The translations under genes were made by a program, and so were the position numbers. From Anaeramoeba flamelloides (lineage: Eukaryota > Metamonada > Anaeramoebidae): 64,000 bases of DNA. This document shows, in pieces, positions 38,243 to 49,600 of this stretch. Numbering within the stretch: position 1 is the first letter of the stretch; each line of letters begins with the position of its first letter. The notes below the pieces were generated by a model. The model searched no databases and had not been told where the DNA came from. It saw only the letters and a list, made by a program, of their open reading frames with translations. The stretch spans positions 22,940,001 to 23,004,000 of the forward strand of contig JANTQA010000023.1 of the NCBI GenBank assembly GCA_027625915.1, given 5' to 3'.

Positions 38243-40171
38243 TTAATTTACATTCTCGTTTCCAGAGCAATGTGTCTCTTCATTTTCTGTATCCAAATCA
38301 TTTTCGCTTTCACTTTCACTTTCGCTGTAGTCAAGATAATTAACTTTCGCATCGCGAGTTATTTGCTGATCGCAATATTCCTTCCAGGCAATTGGATCAA
38401 CATATTCTTGGCAATTTGTATTATATTCAACGAGGATTTGTGTACAGTAATGATTGATATAAGGGGGTGCGTCAATTAATTTTTTAGGTATTGGGTTTTT
38501 AATTGCGCTTTGTTTTTTATTTTTCCTTTTTTCCTTTTTCTGATTTGAACATGAAGAATATTCATCACTAAATGTGGATTCTTGGCTGAAATTATTTCCA
38601 TCATCATTAAAATCGCACCGATCATTCACCTCATCATCGGCTGAAACAAGTTCAATATGCTTTTGCTTATTGTTGCCCATTTTAGAAAATGCGGGTACCG
38701 AAAGCGGCACAATATTGATCATTGAATTTGAATTCTTTGAGGAATCTGAATTTGAAAATGGCCAGATTTGGAAATTAAAAAAAATTCCAAATAATAGCAA
38801 TATTATTAAAAGAGATCCCCCAAATATTTTTTTCGGGTTTAAATTTGGATCACTCATTAATCTTCTTTTTCTATTTTTATCAAAATTGCCATTATGAATA
38901 TTGATATCGTTGTTGTTATTTTGATTTGAAATAGAAAAATCTTGGTTATTTTTTAAAAATGAAGATTCTAAATGATTGTCCTGATCAATATTATCCAAAA
39001 GACTAAGATTATTTTCATCGTTTTCAAATTCTTCAGAAACAGAAATTGAAGTCAAATTGGAAAAGAAATCAAATAATTTATTTTGATCTGTTTTTTTTTT
39101 TTTTTTTTCAGTGTTTGAATCAAAATTAGAATTGGTATGAAAATTCATGTTTGTATTGATATTAATATTCGAATTGGAATTCGAATTAGAACGAGTATTG
39201 CCCTGTTGGTATTCTCCTAATAATTGATGAAGTTGAAGGATTTGTTGATCTTTGTCGTTGAGTGCACTCCGAAATCTTTCGTTTTCTTGCCTCAATGACT
39301 CGTTTTCCTTTGTTAATAATTTAAGACTTTGTTCTAAATTTGTCCAATAAGCCTTTTTCCTTTCTCTTGTCCTTCGTGCGCTGACACGGTTCTTTTCCAT
39401 TCTTCTTAGCCTTTTTTCTTCTTCGGGCATTTTACGCACTTGCTTTACACTTTTTATTTTTAACAACTCCTGTCTCTTTTCAATTGCTTCTTCGCTCAGT
39501 GTGATCTGTTGACGAGTCATTAATTTCAGATATTCACTATTTTGTTTTTTCTGTTCTTCGTTTTCTTGTTCTTTTTGTTTTCCATTCTGATTTGTTTGAA
39601 AAGCTCCATTATTGCTACTTTGGGGATTCTCTTCCATTCGGATCTTCTTTCCCTTGTTTAAATTGTTAGCAACTTTTGGTTGTTGTTTTTTTCTCGTTGC
39701 TGGCTTTTTTTTTTTTTTTTTTTTTTTTTTTTTGTAAATAATTATTGGTCCTTTTCTTCTTCTTTTGTTTGGTAGAGGCTCTACTTGTTGATTGGAAAGG
39801 TCTGTTAAATTGCTGTAACCCTCTTTTTTGATTTCTATTTGGATGTTCTTTTGTGTTTTTTTTTTTGTTTCAAATCCATTTTGTTGCTGATTTTCATATA
39901 GATCCATTTCTGATCCAGATGTCGGAGAAGAAACTGGAAGGATTTCCGAATTGTCATACAAATCCTGAGAAACATTGTTCATATAATGTGTTGAGTTTCT
40001 TAAGTTTTGAGACTCGACTATTCCTGAAAATGCGTTCGATCCTTCATTCATTTCTTGTTTTAAAAAACTACCTTGGTTGGCAGTATTGGTGAGGGATAAA
40101 TTTAGATCCATTTCCAAATTGCTCTCAAGAACAGAACTTAGATCTGGTAAATTTAAATAACTTAAATCCAT
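38243..40171 (-). CDS. bZIP transcription factor with C-terminal membrane anchor
   Basis: Intronless, ATG start, TAA stop, 642 residues. The basic region at about 253-274 has the N-x7-R signature (Asn261, Arg269). The zipper follows with Leu279, Leu286, Leu293, Phe300 and Leu314. A hydrophobic segment at 449-470, preceded by RKRR and KK and followed by a hydrophilic tail with six cysteines (519-635), predicts a tail in the ER lumen and the DNA-binding half in the cytosol. This is the layout of ATF6, CREB3 and plant bZIP28, which are released by proteolysis under ER stress. No RxxL site is visible in the predicted luminal part; an RRLM lies just before the membrane segment instead. A run of 12 lysines (147-156 region) and N/S-rich spacers are low-complexity. 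Nuclear targeting after release is inferred. Confidence 0.88.
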   Translation of the reverse strand: MDLSYLNLPDLSSVLESNLEMDLNLSLTNTANQGSFLKQEMNEGSNAFSGIVESQNLRNSTHYMNNVSQDLYDNSEILPVSSPTSGSEMDLYENQQQNGFETKKKTQKNIQIEIKKEGYSNLTDLSNQQVEPLPNKRRRKGPIIIYKKKKKKKKKKPATRKKQQPKVANNLNKGKKIRMEENPQSSNNGAFQTNQNGKQKEQENEEQKKQNSEYLKLMTRQQITLSEEAIEKRQELLKIKSVKQVRKMPEEEKRLRRMEKNRVSARRTRERKKAYWTNLEQSLKLLTKENESLRQENERFRSALNDKDQQILQLHQLLGEYQQGNTRSNSNSNSNININTNMNFHTNSNFDSNTEKKKKKTDQNKLFDFFSNLTSISVSEEFENDENNLSLLDNIDQDNHLESSFLKNNQDFSISNQNNNNDINIHNGNFDKNRKRRLMSDPNLNPKKIFGGSLLIILLLFGIFFNFQIWPFSNSDSSKNSNSMINIVPLSVPAFSKMGNNKQKHIELVSADDEVNDRCDFNDDGNNFSQESTFSDEYSSCSNQKKEKRKNKKQSAIKNPIPKKLIDAPPYINHYCTQILVEYNTNCQEYVDPIAWKEYCDQQITRDAKVNYLDYSESESESENDLDTENEETHCSGNENVN

Positions 40172-41042
40172 TTTTAAGTTTGTGTTCGGTTATTCTTTTT
40201 CTTTTGAATTTTTTGGAAAAGCTGTTTTTTTTTTTTGTCAACAAAAATTTGAAACAATAAAATATTGAAAAAATAAAAATTGTTTACAAGGAAACCGAAA
40301 TTAATTTTCCTTTAAACAGAAAATTATGTTCACCAAATCATGTTTTGAAAAGAGAAGGATTTTTATTTAGAAATTTTTTTTTTTGTGTCCCTTGAAGATA
40401 GGCTTGATGTGTAAGAATAATTTTTTTTATTATTTAAAAACGAACAGTCTTCCAATTAAGTTCGAATTTATTTGTTAAAAAATAGGTTGGTTGATCTTTT
40501 TCTTACATTTTTTCTTTGTTTTCCAAGCTTTATTTCTCTTTTTTGTCAAAATAACATTTTAAGAGTTGTTTGTTAAATTGGATAGTTACCTCTGATTCTC
40601 TTTGATCAAAAATTAATTCTAACAAAGCAAATTTGAAAAACTAAAGTTGTTTTTGGTAAAATCCTTTAGTAAAATTTTATTTTGAAGCCTCAGGTAATTA
40701 ATGGTTTTGTAGTGTGTTGAATTATTATTTTTCCAGTCTGAATAGAATATTTACCAAAGAATCATTGACTTTTCTCAATCTTTTTAAGGGAGTGTACAAC
40801 CATAAAGTCAAAATTTTCACTTTATTGTCTTTTGAAAAAAGATTCGAAAACACCTTTTTTTACTTTGGTTCAATCTCTTTGATTTTTTTGTTGAAAAACA
40901 ATTTATTAATTTTTTTTTCAGACGTAAAAATAAATGCTACAATAGAATCGTAAGTTAATTTATTTTAAATACTTTGGTGGTATATGAAATATTTTGGTTT
41001 TTTTCTGATCTCATTATTCTATTATGGTATTTTATTTTATAT

Positions 41043-41069
41043 TACAGTAAGTTTCACTTTTAAGGCACT
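41043..41069. mobile_element. Solo end of the palindromic TA-type MITE
   Basis: TACAGTAAGTTTCACTTTTA followed by aggcac matches the family terminus exactly, after which the similarity stops. Confidence 0.6.
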
Positions 41070-44000
41070 GAAAATACTCAAAAATCTAACAAATACCATA
41101 ACTAAATAAACAAGAAATTTTTCAGATCCAAATTGTAAATTAAAAAAAAAAGTAAAGTGTTAACTTCTGGGTATAAGACTCTATTTTAGCTGGACTTTCT
41201 CAAAAATTTAAAAGGAATAAGATGTGTTTGATCAAAAAATAAAAGAGATTGATCTAAAATAATCTTAAGATAGGGCTCTGTTTTTTAAATCTTTTTGTGA
41301 AATATTTTTAATTTAAACTTGCAGTTTGAAAAATAATTATTTTTAATGATTGATTTAACTAAATAGAATTAAAAATATAGTATTCACTTAATAATATGTA
41401 TTCTATTGTTTAATAAATCTAATATGATAATAAGTTGAGATTCATAGGAGTATTCCTTAAATAAAAAACTATTGTTGATGTAAAGGTACAATTAACCCAC
41501 CAAGCAAGTCTAAAACCAAAATATTTTTATCTTTTGATCGGATCAGTGCTTTAATTTCAATCATTTGTGCTCATTTTTCAAAATTGATTATTTTTTGAGG
41601 ATCTTTGACTTTTTCAGGTTATTATTTTTTTAATTCTAAAATATGTTTTAATTACTTGAAAAGTTCGAAAACAATAAATTAGAATTTATTTTTAATACCA
41701 CTATAAACTCCAATACCATGATTTACAATATAAACCTTATCTAATATTATCCTATAATTCGAAATTATTATATATTTTATAAAAACTGATTAGGAATTGA
41801 AATAAAAATGATACATTAATCTTTTATTTTCGAAATGAATAATTATTATGAATCCAAAGTATTTTTTAAAATGCACAAAATAAAGAATTTTAAAAGATTG
41901 GAAAAGTAATTGGAAAAGATATTTTTTTTTATTTTATTGTACATATGTATTTTGGAACATTGTTGGTTTTAAAGCTGGCTAAATATTTTAAAAAAAGTTC
42001 TAAATACATCACAAAATAGTTTAAAAGTTATCAAAAATGAGAAAATTTTATTATTAGGAATTCAAAAATATTTTGGAGAAAATATGTTAGAAACTTTTGT
42101 AAAATACCAAGAAAAAGTGACTTTTTATTTTAATTATAATAAATAAGTCATTAAAATATTTTAAGTTCAAAAAAAAAAATATCTTTAAAAAATTGTTTAA
42201 AAATATTAAAATATATTACCATTAAAATGAATTGCTTTTTAAAAGATATGACTTAGAATCTGGGGATAATGTACTCTTTACCCAAATCTTAAAATTGATT
42301 CATAATCAAAAAATAGCAATATTTAGTAGAGCCAAGTTGTTTGTTTAAATGATTGGGAAGATCAAGTTAATAGAACCAGAAAGAAGGTAAAGATAAAAAA
42401 TGTTTTCATTGATCAAGTTTACCACCCACTACAAAAATAAAATTTTATTCACCATTTCTCATTTTATTTTTTTTTAGACTGATATTTCGATTTAGTACAG
42501 AGAGGGTTGAGCACACCCAATGATAAACAAAAATGTGGTTGCTCTCATCTTTCAAGAACTGTAAATGTAACCTAAAATTTCATATTCAATTTTTGGAAAA
42601 ATAAAAGTCCTCTAATCAACCTGAAATACCTAAAGTATTTCAACTTCAAGACTCATTATTTCTTCATTGTCATTTAAAAAGAACCAATAGATACCTTTTA
42701 CTTCTTGAATTGTTTTATTTATTGCTAAAACAATAGCTAATTATAGTACATTATCACCGGACTCAAATCACAATTTAAAAATTTATTTGAAATTTATTTC
42801 TTTAATTTTCAAAAACAAGTCCCATTCCATTCATTCCTCATCAAATGTTAAAACTTTTGTTTTAAAACTGATCAGCTTATAATTTTTTTTACGTGAAAAA
42901 AATTACAGACTGCAAAGTTGGTATTTTTGAAAAAAATATTTTTGAAAAAAATATTTTTGAAAAACGTAAAGCACATCATTTAAAAATTGAAGGAATGCTT
43001 TATTGAACAAAATACCCTAAAGAAAAAAAAAATAAAATAGTACTGACATTGTAACATAAGACATATGGAATTTTTTAAAAAATATTTATATAAAATATAC
43101 CAAACAAAGCAAAAATTATCTTTTCAAAAGATTTTGTAAAAAATTGATTATCATTTTAATTTTTTTTTCTTTTATTTTTGATTATTTTTGTTTTAGAGAA
43201 TATTTTCAATAAGATTCTATTCAAATAATTACTAAATATTATATAAAGAAAAAAATAGAAATACAGGTGAAATGATTTAATTCTAGATCTAAAAATAGGT
43301 CTTATGTAAAAATTAAATAAATTTCTCAAAATTTAATTTTTTTTTTTTTTTTAATTTTTTTTTCAAAATTTTAATTAAGATATTGGTAAAATTGAAAATT
43401 TTTTAATTTTTTTTTATTGAAAAATTTTCGAGAATCTAGAACTTAAGTGAAGCAATATCATTTTTAATAAACTATCAAAAGTTCCAATTACACTGATTTG
43501 TTTTGTGCTTCCACCCCCTTGTATATGTTGATAATTAATGGAAAACGTGTTCTGATTTTTTTTTTTTTGAGAGAATTACAAAGTTATGTGAGGAATGTAA
43601 ATGGGATTTTAAGAACCCAATTACCCTTTGATTATAAATTTAAAAAAAAAAAAATTTAAAATTGAATAATTAATTTTTTCAAAATACTTAAGTGATGTAT
43701 CTGAAAAGAATTAACCAAGAAATATTTGGAATTAAATATTTCGATTTGTGTTCTATCATTAATTCTACATAAAATAATTGATTGCTGGTTTTATTTTCTT
43801 AATCATTTGAATTTTTAAAAACAATGGATGGGATTAATGTTATTCATTATTAATCCAACATGAAACTTTAATTTCTTCTTATTGAAGATCATAAATAATC
43901 AAAAATTGAATTTTACAGCCATTTTATCAGAGTGATTTTTAAATCCATTTTGATCAAACTACCCCACTTAATTCCTTTAATAAATTTTAGAACCTACTTT

Positions 44001-44251
44001 TTTAACAATTAAAAATAATTTTACCACCCCTTAAAATTCTAAAAAAATAATAATCATACCAATATACAAGATTATAACTTATTATACTCTATCTTGATAG
44101 AAATACAATCACTATTAATCTATAAAAAATGATGTAAACAAATGGTACTTATAGAAAGTAAAAAAATTACAGATTTTTAAGAAGATTTAGATGAAAAAAA
44201 TTAATAATTAATAGTATTTTATCAAAGAAGAAATATAATTGTTCTTCAAGA

Positions 44252-44453
44252 TACAGTCAGTTTCACTTTTAACGCACAAACTTTCAACGAAAATTTAAGG
44301 CAAAAAAAAATCTAAAATTAAGGCACAAAATTCAAATTCTAGTAAAAATAAATTGTTAAAAAATAAAATTCCAAATTATTTGCCTTAATTTGAGTTTTTT
44401 TTGTGCCTTAAATTTCGTTGAAAGTTTGTGCCTTAAAAGTGAAACTGACTGTA
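44252..44453. mobile_element. Palindromic TA-flanked MITE, best-preserved copy
   Basis: The ends are TACAGTCAGTTTCACTTTTA and AAAAGTGAAACTGACTGTA, near-perfect inverted repeats that continue for most of the element. The arms carry the motifs cacaaactttcaacgaaa and aattaaggcacaaaa and their complements. It is 202 bp including the TA at each end. This copy can serve as the family reference. Confidence 0.8.
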
Positions 44454-46672
44454 AGGTAAATTATATCAAAAATATTATACCAAAAAATATATAAAAAAGT
44501 TATCCTTTAAAAAAATTCCTGAAAAATCTTCAATGTGGTTAATCTAAAATATGAAATTTATTTTACCTGTCTAGAATTTTTCATCAAATTTTTTGTGTTT
44601 ATAAAAATTATTGTTATAAAGAAAAATTAATAATATAAAAGTAAAATCAAAAATCAAAAATGCTTAAAATTTAAAAAAAAAAAAATAGATCAATTCGGGA
44701 ACCTAGTGCACCACCCTTCTGAGTATTGGAATGGCAATTTATTAATCATCATATTGTGTATTTTTTATTAATTACCGATAATATTTCTATTGGGATTGTG
44801 ATCATCCTGTGAATTGTGGGAAATTGCTGTAAAGTGACCTAGAGTGCCTATCTTTTTCCACCCATCAAAAGAAACGAGAAAAATTAAAGATTTAACTCAA
44901 TTATTATAAATTATGGAAAAGAAAACAACAACTTTCTTGAAATTTTCTGTTTTTAGGTAAAATCTTTTTAATTTACTTATAAATAGAAAACCCAAGAAAA
45001 AATAACATTGTTTTTTTATATTATTTTTGAAATAAACCAAAAATTCATTTAATTATCCATTTATTTTATCATTAATAACAAAATATAATGGTAAACGTAG
45101 TCGGGTGTTGTCAAATGTCTATATGTTTTTTTTTTTAATTTCAGAATTTAAAAGAAAATTTAAGAAATTTTCTTTTTATTTCTTGAATTAAAAAAAAACT
45201 GAAAGTAAGGTTATGAGAATACAAAAGAATTTAGTAATATATTTAATTTAACTGAATTCTTTTAAATTCGGGTCAAAACAACAGGATTGTATAGGTTTTT
45301 GTATTGGCCATGTCAATGTGATTATTCTTTTTTATAATAATATTTTTTCTAAATGTGTTCATCTCTTTTTTTTATATTGATAATGGGTTATCTAATTACA
45401 CCCCCCCCCCACTGTCAATAATAACTTAACAAATAAAGGAAATTTATAAATTGATTAATTTTTAATATTGTGTCTGAGTTCTAACGACCCCAATTCATTT
45501 CTTAGTATATAGGTATATGTGAAATTAACCATTTCCGAATCGAAAATAATGAAAATTTTGTTTTCTAATTCTTGGAGGTAAATTTTGAATTTGGTTCACA
45601 AAAAAAGTTTTACACTAATTACAAATTATTTTTAAAAAAAACTCTAAATTTTTAAATACAAGAATCCTCGGTCAACATCCCTTGAAGTTAATACAAATTT
45701 TGTTTGTAATATAGGTAATCTGAATTGATCATGATATATGAATAGCTCATAAACTTTTCAAGAATTTTACTTTGGCTCTCTTATTATTTTAATCATAGAT
45801 TGTTAAAAAATTTCAAACAATTTACTTTATTTTTTTAATAAAGGAAACTTCCAAAGAAATAAATTATTATTGGGTATTCACTTTTATTTTTGAGTCCCTT
45901 TTTGATTGTACACACTGGGTAAACTAAAAAATCCAAATTAAAGTAATTATTCAGAATCGAAAAAAAGAACATTAGCATATAATAGATCCTATTTATAAAT
46001 CAAATAAAAAAAAAAAAAAAAAACTTTATACACCAAGTATGTCTTAAAAATTCTTAATTCTTTAAATAAAACCCCAAAACGATTCTAAAACAATAAAATG
46101 GGAGTCTACCTTTCAAAGGCAAAATTACTTGATTTGGTGGGGAAAATTTGACAATATGACTTTTGTTGGGTTGTATAATTATTAATATTGTATAACTAGG
46201 AGTAATTTACTTATTATATCATATGTTTTATGAAAACCCACATTATACAACTCAATGGAATTCTCATCTGGAATTTGGATTTGATGATATTGAAACTATA
46301 CAATTATTTTGCCCCTTGCATATATTTGATGAATAACTGGGAAAAAACTTTCACTTTCCTTTTCAATTTTTTTCTTTTAAAAATCGAATTTTCAAAGAAA
46401 TAGATTGTTTTTGTGTTACAATATTAGAAAAATGAAAAGGAAAAAGCAGTAAAAATTATTTACCATTCATTAGGCAAATACATTTATAGCAAACTTTCTT
46501 CACCAAGTTAAAGAATGTGTACACCATTTAAAAAAGACTAAGAATTTGATACATGCAACTCTTAGAAAAATAAGAGAAAAATCCCTGTATTTTGACTTTC
46601 TGTGAAAAGGAGTAAAAACTTTTGAAAGAATTGGAGATCATTTTTTTCAAAAAATTAAGATTGAGTTTTGGA

Positions 46673-49600
46673 ATGAAGACTGGCATTTTTTCTGTAAAAA
46701 TTTATGGCTCTAGGGGTTTAACAAAAAGCTTACAAAATACAGAGAGTTTGTTTTATAATTTCTATGAGTGCTTCAAAACTTTTTCTTTTTTTCTTTTTCC
46801 TCAAATTTTCTTTTTTCTTGATCTTGTGCTTATCCTAATTCTCAAAGTGATGCCATATGTTATTGTAAAAAATCAAAACAATACTTATAGAACACAAGTA
46901 GACTCTTCCTCAACCTACCCAAAATGGTGTACATTATTATATTTGTAATAATTCCTTTTCTCATCAATAAAAATCACCTTTTGTGTTTCATTTTTTTTTT
47001 AATGGGATTCTTTCTTTAATATGTTAACAATTTGTTTCTCTTGTTCCCGTTAAACTTTTAGCCGTATTAAAAACCCTTTTCAATGGATTCAATTTATTGT
47101 AAAATCTCACAACAAAACTTTGGAGGATCGTTTTCTTGGCCAGTTAGATTTACCTCTTCATGAGTTGTATAAACATCGTTCTACTGATCAACCAAATTTC
47201 GTATATTTCCCTTTAACCTGGTTTCCATTAACCACACACCCAACAACTCAAACAAACGATAAAACTGAAAACAATTGTAAACCACAATTGCTTCTTGGTA
47301 AGTTTTTTTGATTTTTTTCTTTTTATATTTTTGATTTTTTTTTTTTTTTCTTTTTTTTGGCTTGAGTTTTTGCTTAAAATAATACTTCAGCTTTAATTCT
47401 TTAAGGTTTACAATCCCTGAAATTTGAAAAAAATTATCTTATATCTTTTGTTGCCACTTGTTATTTTGGTACTTATCTAATCGATTTTGGGCTTGGTATG
47501 GGTTTTAATAGTGGCTCAAAAAGTACATTTTTTCAATTTAATTTTTTTTTTTCCGAAATCCGAATTTATGACTGACAGATCAATAGTTTGAAGATAAGTT
47601 ATAAAAAATGTGGTTTGTGGGTTGTTGATTGAAATTTTTAATTCAGTTTGGTTTTATTTGGATCTTTGAAAAAATTGATTTTTTTTCCAAGTTAATTGGG
47701 TAAAAGGGAAATAAATAAACCATTTTCCTCGTAAAAGTGAGTAATAATTGTTTTCAAAGTGTTACTAAAACTACTTAAAATGGATAACTAAACAGTTTGA
47801 GAAACTCATTTTAAAACATTTACTGTAGACAAAATAAAGCATGGAAAAAAAATTTAATTCGTGTTTCAAAATAAAAAGCGTGTTTTTTTGTTCTAGAAGA
47901 CCTATACCTTAACTAATTGAAGAAAATGATAATAAACCCTTAAAAAAAAATATTGTGTTTATTTCAAAAAGTTCTATTATTTAAAAAGAAATTCTAAAAA
48001 TGAAGGATCAAATTGCAAAATTTATCCCAAAAAATAGAGTAAATTTTTTCGAAAATTTTAATCATCAAAAAACACAAATTCAAAAAAATTGAAAATATTA
48101 TGGAAAATTTTCAACTATTTGAATGAATAATTTAAATTTTACCACAAATAACAGACTTTTACTTTCAAAATTGATTTGAACTTAAGTATACTATTTGGTA
48201 GTAGATTGGATGTTGTCTTGGTACAAGAATCAAAAAAAAGCAAGGATAATATTTTGAAACACGGATTATAGTCTTTGTGCACGAATTATTTTGATCACTG
48301 TAGTCTTCACTTTATTAAACTAATTGTTGAAGGAATTAACTATTTTTCAGTCAAAGGTGTCCTTTTGTGGATTAAATGTGTTTAAAGGGTTTGAATGGAT
48401 ATTAGTAGATAAAAATTTATTTTGGAAATTTCAAAATTGAAATCTTTTTTCCCACATTTTACTTTTTATTTTTTTTTTTGAATTTTTTTTGCTACAGTTA
48501 ATTCATTTGTAAATTTTTTTATTTGCAAGATCTCTAGCCACTTGGTAAAAAGGTGTTATTTTAATGTCATTGAAACGGTGAAAATGATTGTTGAGGAATC
48601 GTATTGATTTCGATTGGAATTTTATTTGGATCTTCAATAGGAGATCAAACCGAACCTTGTTGTTTTTTCTCAATAGTTACCTAAGAATTTAAGTTTTGAA
48701 ATTTTCAACAAAATCAATTGATTTATTATTTTTCTTTCAGATAGGTATCAACAATTCTTTGATGTGTATTATTCTACTTATTTTTTATTTGTTCTTCAAG
48801 TAGTCATTTCAATCAAAATAATTGATATTTGAAAAAAATGCTGGACTACTATGAAAGAAACAAAGTTTATTTCAATCAAAAACCCACAAACCACATTTTT
48901 TTTATAACTTACCTTCCAATATATTATTCTTTGACTCTTCAATTCAAATTTAGGAAAAAAAGTCAAAATCCGTTATTAAATACCGAACAAGGCTATTCGC
49001 CTTAGACTCATAAATTCGGGTTTTGAATAAAAAAAATAAAAAAATCTAAAAAATTAACTTTTTGAACCACTATTAAAACCCATATCAAAACAAGGATCGA
49101 TCAACCAAGAACCAAAATAACAAATCATCTACACAAAATATAAGATATTTTTTTTTCAAATTTAAGGGATTGTAAACCTTAAATCAACACTACTTTAAAA
49201 TTTTATTTCTGCAAATACAATAAACTCGTTTCTGCCCCACACAATTGGTCTTCATTACTGTTTTATTGAAATTCAAACAGAATAAAACTTTACTCTCATC
49301 ACCTTCTTCATCCCACCCCTAAAAAAAAAAAAGTTTATGTTTTATCTTTTAGAGTTGTCTTTCAAAATCAAAGAAAATAGATCATTTTTTAATCTTAGAA
49401 AAGAACAAATTCAAAAATTGAGAGATAAATTAATTTATTACTTGTTTTTGAACAAATGTCTGTTCGACAATAGAAAATTAAGTGGGGTTATTTCCCCATC
49501 TTGTATTTGAATAACAGTAAAGTTTTTTAAATACTTTTGAGAGAAATTATTGTCAATGCCTATCAAAAGGTGGAAAAATCAAAATTAACATCAAAAAGTA

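Larger units (their letters stand above)
40172..46672. other. Divergent intergenic region between bZIP and C2-TPR genes
   Basis: No gene is recognised in 6.5 kb. It contains a solo MITE end (41043-41069), a complete MITE (44252-44453), a three-unit tandem of tatttttgaaaaaaa near 42920-42965, a C10 run (45401-45410) and a less AT-rich patch at about 44695-44875 with no open frame. Both flanking genes are transcribed away from it, so their promoters must lie here; no motif could be assigned. Confidence 0.6.

Noticed and set aside
46622-46948. 108-residue protein read straight through 46746-46847
   Set aside because: The middle is a T-rich intron; removing it brings the C2 motifs to normal spacing.
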